Source: Calonectria ilicicola (Eukaryota > Ascomycota > Sordariomycetes > Hypocreales > Nectriaceae). From it: a stretch of 64,000 nt of DNA. This document shows, one piece after another, positions 35,579-46,766 of this stretch. The stretch covers positions 1,550,001 through 1,614,000 of the forward strand of contig CP085831.1 in assembly GCA_020809705.1 (NCBI GenBank). Direction: 5' to 3'. The position numbers and the translations under genes were made by a program. Each line of letters starts with the position of its first letter. Positions within the stretch are counted from its first letter, which is position 1. The notes under the pieces are model-generated. The model searched no databases. It was not told where the DNA came from and saw only the letters and a program-made list of their open reading frames with translations.

Positions 35579-36116
35579 ATGATGGTGTATTGGATGAGTT
35601 GTGAAATATGTGTCTAATACTGGTCCCACGATCCATGCGTGCCGTAACAAATTGGGGTGCTCGGAGGTTTTCAACCCGACGCCCGAGAAGCAGCGACCAA
35701 TAAAATAATTGGCCCTGCTTAGGTAAAATTGGTGGAGATGTACAGTATTTCACACTGTACAAATAAGCCACAAAGCCCGCCTGCTCAGAACTGCGCGAAT
35801 CAGAATATTGGCCCTTTGAATTTACATGGCGTCAGCCGCTACATTGCCTCGTTTCGGCATTCCGCGCACCACATTAGTCAGCCTTGAGGCATACACGAGG
35901 GGTGAATTTCAATTTTGGCATAAATATAAGAAGAGATGACTTGAACAGCGTTTTAATCTCTGTCATCCATTTTCTACACATATTTGCAACCGAGTTTTCG
36001 CCCTGGCTGGAGATATCAAGTAAGTTAGCGCCGAGATCTGACTCGGCGCTACTGGAATAGAGGAGTGGGAATGTGATCATCAAATAGATCGTGATGACAC
36101 CAGCCTCCTTGCAGGG
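35579..36116. other. Intergenic region
   Basis: AT-rich 3' flank of the basic protein gene and upstream part of the zinc-finger gene. It may hold a 5' exon of the latter, since TTGCAG at ~36109-36114 looks like an acceptor. No other feature was recognised. Confidence 0.4.
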
Positions 36117-36896
36117 GTGAAATGGCAGATCCAGCTCGGTCTGTACGCTAAAGATTTGGCCTCTACGCAGGATTCAAAGGAGAGGAGGTCAGCGCAGTCT
36201 GAGTGCTGCAGAAGCCTCGACTCACGCGATCAAAATTCCTTCTTGCGAGCAGGTTTTCGCTCACATCAACAACTCCCCGTTGTCTCAATTACTACCCAAC
36301 CGTCTCAAACCTCTTTACAGGATTCTCTCAAGACTGGCCTAACTCTGTCTTCAACTCAATCATCATATTCACCAGAGTCCGCCACCAGCTCTCAAGTTGA
36401 AGAGCAGATTGAAGTTAGTAGACAGCCACCACTTGCCACGGACTTAGGCAGTTCACGGCCCCTCTGTGACTTTTGCCATGAGTCCTTTGAGGATATTGAT
36501 TGCTATTTGTATGTCAATTAATAGAAATGATGCTTACGTGTATGAACTGAGTCATTATATAGGAAACACCTGACGACTGCCCATGCGCCGAGTCAAACCC
36601 CGCGCTTTGCTTGTGGCAGGCCAGGGTGCAAGACCTTCAAGGATGAGAGATCACTGAGGCGTCACCTATCAACTCATCACGTCAGTCTTCTGTATGTTTG
36701 CTCCTGCGGTCGCCGCGATCGGAAAGATAAACACCGTGAACATCTTCAAAAGCATCAATGTCGAGGCACGCAACCGTTTCTTTGCCAGTGTGGACACAAG
36801 GTCGACAATAACAGGGCTAACGGTCTTGACGAACATCAAAACCACATCAAGTCTTGTGGAAGAGGTAAAAGAGGCCGACCACGAAAAGGTGGGTAG
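36117..36896 (+). CDS. C2H2 zinc-finger protein with AT-hook-like tail (5' end uncertain)
   Basis: The frame is open from 36117 (GTG) with no in-frame ATG, so the true start is probably in an upstream exon; exon 2 runs 36563-36896 after a 54 bp GTATGT intron. A Ser/Thr/Gln-rich region (QPSQTSLQDSLKTG) precedes three zinc-finger units: CDFCHESF...KHLTTAH spanning the intron, FACGRPGCKTFKDERSLRRH, and VCSCGRRDRKDKHREHLQKH, then a fourth CQCG...H-H unit. The C-terminus is GRGKRGRPRKGG, an AT-hook-like GRP core. These features fit a nuclear DNA-binding protein; targets are unknown. The last 240 residues are well supported. Confidence 0.65.
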
Positions 36897-37867
36897 AACG
36901 TGGGGACATCGGGCTATTGTTGAAGGTATAATTCCTTGGATGTTGCGAGATGGTAGCTGGTATTTGTGACGCCGCGTCGCATTATGCGTTCTTTGGTCCA
37001 CGATATACCGGTGATTGATTCTTCACATCTTCTAGGAAGAGCGATCAAAGTGCTGATCGGAGATAATCCAACCATGAACTCTGGATGGTAGTTGTATGTT
37101 CATCGCGCAACTAGTGGTTGATCATGTGGTGGGGTGGGGGTAGTCTGGTAGATTTTTCCTTTGTTGAATTTGTTTCGTTTTGCACTTGGTCACCTGGCGG
37201 ACTGGAATATTTGGCTTCTTGGGCCGTTCATTTGACAAGCAAGCAATTGTTTTATTATAAATGAGAAAAAAACCAAAAAATGAAAGGAAGGATCAGGTAG
37301 CTTTAGATATTCGCTCGTTAAGGAGGGGCCATTGCACGGCGGCGGTTCAATCCGACCAACGATCACGCCGCACCGCTGGCTACACTCAATATATTACAAT
37401 TTGTTATGATTCAAAGGCCCGTGAATTGATAAATCAAAAGATGAATCTAATTTATTTGTTGTTTAGTGGTAAGAAGGGCTGTGTACTCGTGGGTTTCTTA
37501 TTGAATTAACCGAGTAACTATTTGAGAGCGAAGGATCCTTACTGTGCAGATACGAATGAGCTCTGGGGCCACGCAAGTTTATATTTTAAAACTGATTGTA
37601 GGTAACAGATGTTGGATATTGGCTGTCAAAATGTAGTAGGGCTGCAAATATAAGGGAAGGCCTGAGGCGCTGGGACGCAAGGAGGCCGAGAAGGTAGGGA
37701 GCAGGAAGGGTAAAGGTGCAGGATGCAAGGAACCTGAGGCTGAGCCCTTTTTCAGATTTTAAGATGATCTGATTTATTGAGGCTAAACATTATTGCTACA
37801 TCCTGATATGCCCTGGGAACAGCCCTTAGACAACAAGCACCAGACATAGCCACTTACAGTGTAGTTG

Positions 37868-37943
37868 ATGTGATATTCTCACGACTAGGTCGAGCTGCCT
37901 CTCATAGGGGATATCCAACTTAAAACACATGTGATATTCTCAG
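37868..37943. repeat. 14-bp direct repeats flanking the repeat copy
   Basis: The word ATGTGATATTCTCA occurs at about 37868-37882 and again at about 37929-37943, bracketing ~47 bases that hold the dispersed repeat. It could be a target-site duplication or a small tandem duplication. Confidence 0.6.
37885..37931 (+). repeat. Dispersed repeat, copy A (inverted relative to copy B)
   Basis: CTAGGTCGAGCTGCCTCTCA followed by a GGGGATATCCAAC core and AAAACACAT. About 40 of 46 positions match the reverse complement of 63012-63057. The rest of the flanks do not align clearly. It is likely a fragment of a mobile element or its terminus. Confidence 0.65.
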
Positions 37944-39715
37944 ATCTATCTAGCTTCAGTCTGTGGTATACGGTATGTGGTAACAAGGCTTCGCCTTAGA
38001 AATGGTAAAGAGATGACAATTGCTCCATGGGAAGAAACGGTGGAGATTTCACACCTAAGAAAATATTGCTAGCGGCCGTACGAATGGAGCTAATGATTTC
38101 AAGTTCGAGTATTATCTTCAAAGGTGCAAACAAAGAAACCAAAAAATGATTATGACAGCGATGAGACATTGATTGAGATCACAATTCACAAGGAGAAACT
38201 ATTATGAGCGACGAAATCTTGTTGGAAGCCATCCTGAGCAAAGCCTGGTTTCAGCTGGACACTTTGTCAAAAAAGTATCGGATACATCACCCATGTTTTG
38301 GCCAGTGGAAATATCATGATGCAGTTCCTTGGCATTTAGGAGTGTGGCAATTCAGCCGCAACATTGGGGAGCACCATGTAGAAGCTAATGACAATATTAT
38401 TGGGAGCTGATATGTCCAGTGTGCGGTGGCCATCTGTGGCGTTCGCGTCATGTTTTGACCTGCGCTGTTGTCACATGACATGGGTGCCTTCATGAATTGG
38501 GAAATGCTAAAGAATATCAAATAACTAAATGGAGTTAACCTGGAAGAGCCATCAAACGTCTTGGAATACGAGGTAGAGGTTAATAAAGGGGATACCACGG
38601 AGGTCTGATTCCCAAGCCATCATTACCAAGTTTGTAGTGGCTGGCCAGACGGAAAAGGGGTCGGTCCGCTTGTCATTCTACTCGTAATAAATAGTAGGGA
38701 TGTGGCTTTGGAGCTTCCCCTTGGTCGAGACCACCATTTGCCAAAGTCCAAGGTTTTAGGGAGCTTGGCTTTAACCTTTGGTACATAAATGGCAAGGCTC
38801 TCAAGCTAGCTCAGGCTCCATGGTATGGAGCGATTAAAATAAGCTTTACCACCGACTCTGGCTGGAGGGTGCCTCATATTGGGCTACGAGTAATACACCC
38901 GAAGGATTTCGGATTGGCGAAGGCGTGGCGAATTTATTTGTCTGGTGCTGCTTCGCCCCTTATAAGATGATAGCTAAAACTGATCAAAGCGTAGGTGACT
39001 ATTGGTAAGTACAGGCGCCATCTTTAGACTGTATGATACTTGGAGGGCAAAGATTTTAGTTATTTGTCATTTGTAATCCTTTTTCACGGTTTGACATGCG
39101 CCTCCAGTGACTAGATGTGCCCCAATTTGACAGATCGACACGATCGACCCTTGATTTAGCCTAGGCTGAAATCAACACACCCATCACAACGTCCGTACCT
39201 TTCAATCGGCTTTTTATGTCCGTGCTGTGCGAAAATTGGCGACTCATTTCCCCCTTGGTATCACCGCTTTGTTACTCCGCCAAGCTTCATTCAGCTTGGT
39301 GAATAAATGCACGGACTGGAGGCGCATTTAGTTGTATTAAATCAACTCTAGAACAGGTTCTCAAATATCTACAACACACACCCATTAACCTGTGCCATAA
39401 AAATCGATGACTTCATTCAAATGGCTTTTGTGGTTGCCTCTCGGGCTATTGATTTGGTTCCGGTGAGGTCGCGCCTCCTTGAATGATTATTGATGCTTCC
39501 CGCCACAACCCCGCACCGCTCTGACTTGCAGCTAATCGATAGTCCATTCAACAGGGTTTAACTAGATATGTAACCGGGCCGTGCCATTCTACCTCTTCAA
39601 TGATATTAATCCCGTTCTTGTAACCTTTCCTGTTGATGTAACACTCTTCCTAGTTGTGCTGCTGGCCGAGTTATTTTAATTCACTCCAAAGAATTGAAAG
39701 GAAGTATTTACTGTG

Positions 39716-41442
39716 ATGACAATGCCATATCTCGCCCTCCGCTCAAACGAAGCTTTTTCTCATGAGGTGTCTGGTGCCTCGGTGCCCGTTGCTGGTGATG
39801 CCATGGCCCTGATAACAGCTATGACATCCATAGCTGTTCTCTCCATCTTCCTTTGTCAGTATCCTGTTCGTCTCTGTACCATTTGAGACATCTGAGTGCT
39901 GCTATTGTTCGCAGAACGTGAATCCTTTGAACTTTTTCTAATTAAATGGATATATTTAGATCAGAGAGGCAAAGCAATACAGAGGTGGTCACAACTGCCG
40001 GCTTGTGTTTGGCGTACGACTTTTATCCTCATCTATTTGTATACAAAGAAGTCTGACCAAAACAGTTACCTTTGCCATTTATTCTGACTCATTACTGTTT
40101 GTTATATCAATTACAATTCTAGAGCAGATAGTTGGCGTAAATTCGAGCTATGCCGCTTGTCATGTGGCTATTTGGCTATGCCTTACAAGTTATATTATCA
40201 CCAAGGTTAGCCATCCATATGATAATCTAAGATTATTTCAACTAATGATTTCTGCAGATTGTAAGTCGTGAATTAAAGACACCAGCATTGATCTAAAATA
40301 TTAATCATGAGTATTTCTTAGTTGATTTATTTATTCCTCGTTGAAAAGGCTGTATGTTTGGAAACCTCTGATCTGATCCTTTTACAATTTCTTTTTAACA
40401 AATTTAGCATACTGTTCGAAACTGCGGGAAAGATCGACTACAATCAAAGCTCTACTGTTTCAATTCTTTTGGTATGCTTACGATATATGGCGTTATTGGC
40501 TTATTCAATATGATCTAGTAAGTTAGACTTTGCCACGAGCTTTCGTTGCATGTACTGAAGGCAATTCCAAGTCGTACCGCTACCATTGATGAAAATGGTG
40601 TTTGCATCATTGGCATGAAGAAAATGGTCATGATCCCACTTATCGCTTTTGATGCTGTGATTAATATCTACCTTACTGCTTTATTTTTGATACCCCTTAA
40701 GAGTAAGTCTATTCTGCCAAGTATATATGCCATACTAATTTCTAAAGACTTGTACTCGTTTCGAAATATGCCCTCCACAGTCGCTGGATCGCGACTTCAA
40801 ACAATTGCGTTTCGTACCTTTATTGGGTCTTGCTGCACCTTGGTTAGCAGTATTGTGTAAGACCTATTATAAGTAATTAAAAAGTTTTCATCGAGTAACG
40901 CAATCTACTAGGAATATAACGGTTCTAATGGTCCTCGATGGTGAGCCTGGTTGGGTTTGCTTTCTTTGTTGTAACATTGATGGTTCGTTAAACTGTTTCT
41001 GTCGTGGCCCTGAATCTGGAAGACTAACCATATAGTCCTTTTCTCTGCCATTGTTATTTACTGGGTTACTTCAACCGATAATATTGGCTCAGACGCTTAT
41101 AATCAGGATGCCCGCTCCCGAGAATATCGCGGCGGCACAGGTCATACAACATACGGAGCCGATCAAGTCGAGCTGTCAAAAGTTTCCAAGCCTTCATCTA
41201 CTCCTAGGAGTACTGACGAAATTTCTCTTGTTGGAACAAGGGGCCCGTTATCCGATGATAGTCGCGAGATCAACACAACCAAAAGCTTAGATATAAACGC
41301 GGGTAATGAAGTCCTGGTGACAACCACAATCTCCACCCACAGTCAGTTAAAGGGAGACGAAGGGGAGGACTCCATGGAATACGAAGATGAGCGGAACCGA
41401 GGATATTTCCCTCATGATGGGAACTACGGGGAGCACAAATAG
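39716..41442 (+). CDS. Multi-intron integral membrane protein of a fungal family
   Basis: Exons that fit exactly are 40066-40205, 40322-40351, 40408-40517, 40572-40702, 40748-40856, 40912-40982 and 41036-41442. 5' exons include 39716-39854 or slightly longer, plus a segment ending at 40013. Signatures are YLFLVEKAHTVR, LQSKLYCFNSFGMLTIYGVI, DENGVCIIGMKKMVMIPLIA, FDAVINIYLTALFLIPLK, RLQTIAFRTFIGSCCTL and ITVLMVLDGEPGWVCFLCC, giving about seven helices and a ~110-residue acidic tail. Predicted fungal transmembrane proteins of this type have no assigned function. The exon 1-2 junction is unresolved: the obvious GTCAGT donor at 39855 creates a stop with the nearest acceptor. Between 40206 and 40321 either one 116 bp intron or two introns around a 3-nt exon ATT (40258-40260) would work. 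Confidence 0.75.
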
Positions 41443-43257
41443 GGTTAAGCATTGTCGAGTTCATTTATCAACCCGCGCAGGTCCCAAAAAAGGACCAAGA
41501 ACACGAATCGTCCAATACGCTGTGAATTAAACGCTCTGGTTAATGCAATAAGGAGACCTCTGACAGATGTAACCATGAAGAGCATGTAAATTAAGAGACA
41601 GCAAAAGGCAGCTGGGGAATGATAGGAAAAGAGAGGGCGTACATATTTTAAGAATATTATTGCACGATAGGAGAGTTGATGAATTAGCTGTATCAAGTGG
41701 GATAATTGGCCCTCTTTAAAGTAAATTTAGTTGAGATAAAGAAATTTAATGACTCTTGACATCTTTAGGAAGAGATACTAGTGGGAAAAGGCCATGGCCA
41801 ATTTTATTACCCGAGTAGAAGATATCTCACATCCATCATAGACGCGCTAAGGCTTTATCTGTAAACCCCGAATTGAGAAGTCATCTAAATCATGATAAGC
41901 GCCTGGCTCTTGATACCGTGGTCATGCTTTAATCTTTGAGATGACCGATGCTGACCGACAGTAAAAGTTCCACCATGAGCTCAACCCATTGCCATGTAGT
42001 GTGTGAGAGAGGAGCTTTGAGGCTAAGCCAACAAGGAAAAGGAGAAGACAAGAGAATGTCCACATGGAATAAGGTTGAAATGAAGAAGAGGACGTCGTTG
42101 GGGCCGTTTGTAATTGGGAAACGGGCATAGAGCAACAAGAGGAAAGTTGATGCATCTGTAGGTAAGGTTGGAATGAATTGTAAGAATGAAACAGCAGTTT
42201 CAAAGTAGAACCCTTTTACAAGAGCCGGGAAAATAGACCAAGACCTGGAGTGTTCTCAGCGAGCCGGGTATTGTTGTGGTTGGGTAAGGTATTCAATCGG
42301 ATGCGTTTGGCCGCGACTTGCCTGGCATGTCGAGCGGTGGTGAGGCAGGTGGGAAATTGAAAGACGCCGCCATCAAACTACCAGGATCTTTTGAAGTATG
42401 CACAGGAAGCTGTACGAAGATTGCGATTGGCCACGCAATTCTGCATATTGTCGATTAGAGAGGGGGTCCTATGTTAACGAAAATGGAGAGTTGCATGGTT
42501 ACTCACAAGGTGTTCTTGAACTGGCATGGACAGCAGTATTGATAGACGGACTGTATGTATTATGCGAAGAGGAGGATCAAGACCACACTGAGTAGCATGT
42601 CTTGTGGACTGAGTGACCGGGCGGCAGAGTGTATGCTGTCTAAAGTTAGTCTCACAGGAAAAGGCAGATGTGCTGAGGATGTGAATGCAGTACCTGAAGA
42701 GAGCTGCGTGTCTCGACTTGACGATCACTCGTGGGACGCAAGGCTGAAGGCACTGAGCATCACAGAACTCAATTGCTCCAAATATTGATTTGACACCACT
42801 AAGTGAAGAAGTAAATAAATAAAAAACCAATAAAGCTAAATTACTTATTTATTTCTTTTATTTATTTTCACGTCATTGGTTGGAAAATGGTAGGAAAAAG
42901 TGGAGGGGTTACAATGTATGCTTCAACGATTGTATTGTACTCGTTGTCGAATCCCACTTTGACGGTCCGCAGAGAACTGTGTACTTAATGCAAACCGGGA
43001 GGCTGATCTTTCTCAACGGCGTTTCATCACGAGCGGGAATATCGCAAATTATATTAGAATGAGGCAATCAAGTTCGGGACGTCAATCATTCGTCATTCAT
43101 TCATTCAGATAAAGCAAAGAAAACAACAACCCATTAATCCGACGCAAACAACCCGTTAACCATTCCAGGACACATTAATCATTCCGAAAAAAGAAAAAGG
43201 AAACAACAAACAACAAAAACATTTGGGGGCGGGGGCAGCTGGGGAGAAAAGAGAAGG
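41443..43257. other. 1.8 kb intergenic region
   Basis: AT-rich with no supported coding sequence. Tandem TTCATTCATTCATTCA-like words occur at ~43091-43107. Purine-rich sequence precedes the GC island. Confidence 0.45.
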
Positions 43258-44060
43258 GGAAAGTCTCATTGGGCCTCGAGGCCCCTTCGGGCTCGGGGAA
43301 CCGAGTAGCCCTTGGCCTTGTCCCTGGCCGTGGTCTTGCCCGGGCGGTCGAAGGCCTGGCCCAGGTTGGGCCCAAGAGGCCGAGCCTGACGGGAGCGGGT
43401 GAGGGAGCGGGCGCCGGAGGAGGAGGACCGAGGCAGGGGGGCGGATTCGAGGTCAATATCGAGCCAGGGGAACATGGAGTCAACGGCCTCGGTGGTGGCG
43501 ACGGCGGCGGTGGTGGTGCTGGAGGTGCCGGGGCGAGCGTCGGTGTCATCCTCGGAGTCGGGCGGCGAGGAGCTGGGGCGGTGGCGGCGGCAGTGTGGGC
43601 AAACCAACTGGGCCCATTCCTAGGCCTTTACCCACTAGCCCGGGACATGGGCCACCCACAGGGCCCCCAGACTTTCCCACATCTCCCCTCCGTGGTGAGG
43701 AGGGACGCAAAAAGCCCCGTCAGCAAGGCTGAGATGAGGGCGGCGATGACAGGAGAGAAGGCGGCGGCGGCTGGGCGGACAGACGTTGGGGCAAACAGCG
43801 GCTGGGCAGACGCAATCGGGGCAAGGGACCGGGGAAAAGACGCAGGGAGGGAACGCCGGCGGAGGCTGAGCGGCCTGGCAGTGGATCGTGATCCCTGCTA
43901 TGGGGTTGGCGGCTTGGGGGACGGCGGCGGCGATGGTGTGGTCCATCTTCTTCGTTTTCGTCCTCTTCGTCCTCTTCTTCGTCTTCTTCTTCGTCCTCTT
44001 CTTCGTCTTCTTCTTCGTCGTCTTTGTCGTCGTTGTCGTCGTCGGGGCGGGGACAAGCGC
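43258..44060 (-). other. GC-rich island with possible gene fragment and trinucleotide repeat
   Basis: Sequence changes abruptly from AT-rich to very GC-rich for ~800 bp, and open frames appear in several readings of both strands as a compositional effect. On the minus strand three pieces look protein-like: an Asp/Glu run encoded by a GAC/GAA/GAG repeat (44046-43958), a hydrophobic helix FSPVIAALISALLTGLFASL (~43770-43711), and VCPHCRRHRPSSSPPDSEDD continuing to a stop at 43266. I could not join them into one frame with credible introns, so no CDS is claimed. It may be a remnant or an unusual gene. Confidence 0.35.
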
Positions 44061-44687
44061 AAGCGGTATCCCGGGCACAATGTTAGCAGTGGGTGAAAAA
44101 GAAAGAAAAAAGTCGGATGGGAAAATCCATCTAGGGCACGCTATAAGGCAAGCGCAACGAGGTGGGAAGTAGGAAAGAAGGAAAGCAGAAACACTATGGT
44201 CGATGCAGCCCGACAGGCACTGCTGGGCAGGTGCAGTTGGCTGGCACCAGGTTCGCCTTGCGAGCCGGCAGTTCAACGCACAAGTTAAACATTGTTGCAT
44301 TAATGGAATTTCCCAACTAGTTCCAACGAGTATTGGGGGAGAGGGCATTTATAACACGGTAGTGATCATGAATCATGAAATATCTCCTCGGTTCTCTATT
44401 CATACAGTCTTTTCAAGATCACGGCCTCATTGTTCTCGCTCCAATTGTGCCCATTCCTTGTCCATATCGTGCATCTTTGTGCCTGAGGCAGTTTGCTAGA
44501 TTGGGTTGGCTGTTCTTGCCCGTTGTGGCTGTCAAGCTGCACCTGCCACACTGTGCCTTCTTTCTGCTTCCTTGCCCACCTAGGCAGCCACATTGAGTCC
44601 TCCTCAAACTTCTCCTATGCCAAAATTCCTCAGCACCACTTTGTTCCAACCGATTACCCCGCATCAACGCATTCTCGTAGCAGCGAT
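44061..44687. other. Intergenic region
   Basis: 3' flank of the F-box gene (-) and sequence upstream of the GC island. No gene, RNA or repeat was recognised. Confidence 0.4.
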
Positions 44688-46265
44688 TCAAGTGCGGGTC
44701 CGGTGGTGAGCCAGTATCTCGTCGCCATCCCAGAACAATCCCTCTATCTTGTCTGTCCCTGCAAGCAGACAACCCGGCACAGGGCACCATGTGATGTTGG
44801 TCATCTCCGGATCATCCCACCAGTTCCCAGACCTGTCATTGATGAACCAAGACCATCCATAGTCAGACGGAGATGTGGCGCTAGACTGTACCGTTTGTCT
44901 AAAGACCAAAAATCCATCATCTTTGGGGCACTCGTTAAATTCCCAAGACCACGATCCATATCCATTCAGAATATGAAAATTATGGCTTAACCCTGCGCAT
45001 CGGTCCCGGTGATCGCGCTGCAATTCAGAATTGCCGGTAAAATCCGAGGATCCGACATCCGGCCTAATGCGCCATGGCCTAAGCGGATTCGAACAGAGCT
45101 TCCATTCGAAGGCGCGTTTACCGGCTTCCCTCTGCGTGTTGAAGCTCTGTGGGACGATCGATTCACCCCAGTCAAGACAAGTGCAAACATTTGGATCAAA
45201 GCATATAGAGATGTCGTGCCTGTTCCACATATTAGTTGGTAACCAGCGAGATGACGACGCACATAGCCTTTTGACAACAAGCTGTTTCACGCTGCGTTGA
45301 AAGGCGGTAGCGTTTACTTTGCCGCCCTGGCTTGTCCCATGTAGGCGCTGAAAGGGAAGGTGTGTCGTAACAGCCATATTGAAGATAAGATTTCCGTTTC
45401 CATCTTTATAAAACACAAATCGGGGCTTATCGTTGTCGCGACAATGCTCTGAAGTCCCCTTTTTAATGTGTCTGCATGGGGAGGAGGCTTCGCAGTGTGC
45501 CTTGGTGCACTCAATCACGCTTAGGCCGTCTGGCTTGGCATCTGCGAGGCGCTGGGCTGCATCCCAAGTGATCGATACATGTTCACACAAGGAAATAAAT
45601 GCCTCACGGCCTTTGCAAATTCTCTCATCATCGGTAGACTCGTGCCGCTGCTGGGATGAGAAGTAGAAGGCTCGATGCTCCAGCTTGCAACCAGCGCAAT
45701 AAATGAAAGGTATACTTTCAAGAGCGTCTCTATCGGTCGCATACCCTTTCTGATTCCTGAACTCGGTGCATGAATGGCATAGCCCAAAGGTGTCCTCTAT
45801 TCGCCGATCCTGTCCGGGAAAGGAATATAAGGGAGTAGCCCAGACCCTAGCCAATTTAGAGCGTTTGTTACTGTCTTGTTCATCCGTAAGATGGTATTTC
45901 CGAAATGACCGGCTGAACAAGCGCATAAAGTCTCGCGAGACATGACGAAGCCGCAGTATATCGTGCAGGTCCAGTTGTTCCATAATAGCAACAATGAGCC
46001 CATCGGGAAGCCGCACCAGAGGGCTATAAGTCTGGTTCCAATAAGCCCGAGCAACAAGGGGACTCATGCCATCTTTGACGAGAAGCTTTATTCCCGCTAC
46101 CATTTGGTCAACATGATTACCATGCGGACTGGAACCAGTGGCTTCCTCGTAAGTGGGTGGCAAATCAGAGGAACTGTTCCGATGCTGTCTTCTAGGGCTG
46201 TTGTCATCGGGATGGGGAGAAAATACATCGCGGAAGAATTCAATCGAGCTTTGATGTTTGGCCAT
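44688..46265 (-). CDS. F-box protein
   Basis: Single-exon frame of 525 residues from the ATG at 46265. After a disordered start with PPTYEEATG (a PPxY motif), an F-box lies at ~86-125 (LVRLPDGLIVAIMEQLDLHD, then LRLRHVSRDFMRLF). Typically this would recruit SCF ubiquitin ligase via Skp1. The remainder has many Cys/His pairs (LCHSCTEF, IYCAGCKLEHRAFYFSSQQR, CEASSPCRH, VCTCLDWGE), as in a fungal F-box subfamily with zinc-like clusters, and a Trp-rich end (YGWSWFINDRSGNWWDD). Substrates are unknown. The reading frame is intact. Confidence 0.82.
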   Translation of the reverse strand: MAKHQSSIEFFRDVFSPHPDDNSPRRQHRNSSSDLPPTYEEATGSSPHGNHVDQMVAGIKLLVKDGMSPLVARAYWNQTYSPLVRLPDGLIVAIMEQLDLHDILRLRHVSRDFMRLFSRSFRKYHLTDEQDSNKRSKLARVWATPLYSFPGQDRRIEDTFGLCHSCTEFRNQKGYATDRDALESIPFIYCAGCKLEHRAFYFSSQQRHESTDDERICKGREAFISLCEHVSITWDAAQRLADAKPDGLSVIECTKAHCEASSPCRHIKKGTSEHCRDNDKPRFVFYKDGNGNLIFNMAVTTHLPFQRLHGTSQGGKVNATAFQRSVKQLVVKRLCASSSRWLPTNMWNRHDISICFDPNVCTCLDWGESIVPQSFNTQREAGKRAFEWKLCSNPLRPWRIRPDVGSSDFTGNSELQRDHRDRCAGLSHNFHILNGYGSWSWEFNECPKDDGFLVFRQTVQSSATSPSDYGWSWFINDRSGNWWDDPEMTNITWCPVPGCLLAGTDKIEGLFWDGDEILAHHRTRT

Positions 46266-46766
46266 GATATTTTGTGCGATTTTGAAATGCTAAACTTGGT
46301 TAGAGAACTGGGTAAAGATCAAACTGCCTTGAAGTTTGAAGAGATGAAAGATTGGAACTGTTCTTTCTGGACCCATGGGAGAAGGAGTCCTTTTTATTTC
46401 TTCCAAATTACCCAGTTTACACACATAAATTTGATCAAGGTGGCTAAAGCTTTTTGTGTCAAATGATCTTTCAAAAACTTTATCTCTGGTAAAGTCTGGC
46501 CACGGTCATCAAGGTAGGTCACTCTACTAGATGATTATCAGTCATATCATAGATTACTAGATAGACTTTTTCCGAACAAGTCCTAGTCCTCCCAATGCCA
46601 GCACAACACCGGTTTTTGAACTGTGCTGTGATTGTAGCCTAATATTCTCGTCACTCGGCCGATCAATAAGTTTCGGGTGCTCAGATTTCTCCGTCTCAAC
46701 GACGCCGATTAAACCGCATACTGAATCCCAGTCTAATATATTATGGCGCTGATCCTTTAACTGTAT
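46266..46766. other. Intergenic region
   Basis: Upstream of the F-box gene and 3' of the decayed membrane gene. No coding sequence or RNA gene is supported. Confidence 0.4.

Larger units (their letters stand above)
36897..39715. other. 2.8 kb AT-rich intergenic region
   Basis: No coding sequence is supported. It contains the 37.9 kb copy of the dispersed inverted repeat and its flanking direct repeats (annotated separately). A purine-rich stretch (AAGGCCTGAGGCGCTGGGACGC and neighbours) lies at 37657-37740. The rest looks like relaxed, possibly mutated sequence. Confidence 0.5.

Noticed and set aside
43269..44096. 275-codon plus-strand open frame in the GC island
   Set aside because: Gly/Ala/Arg low complexity with no motif; open because of base composition.
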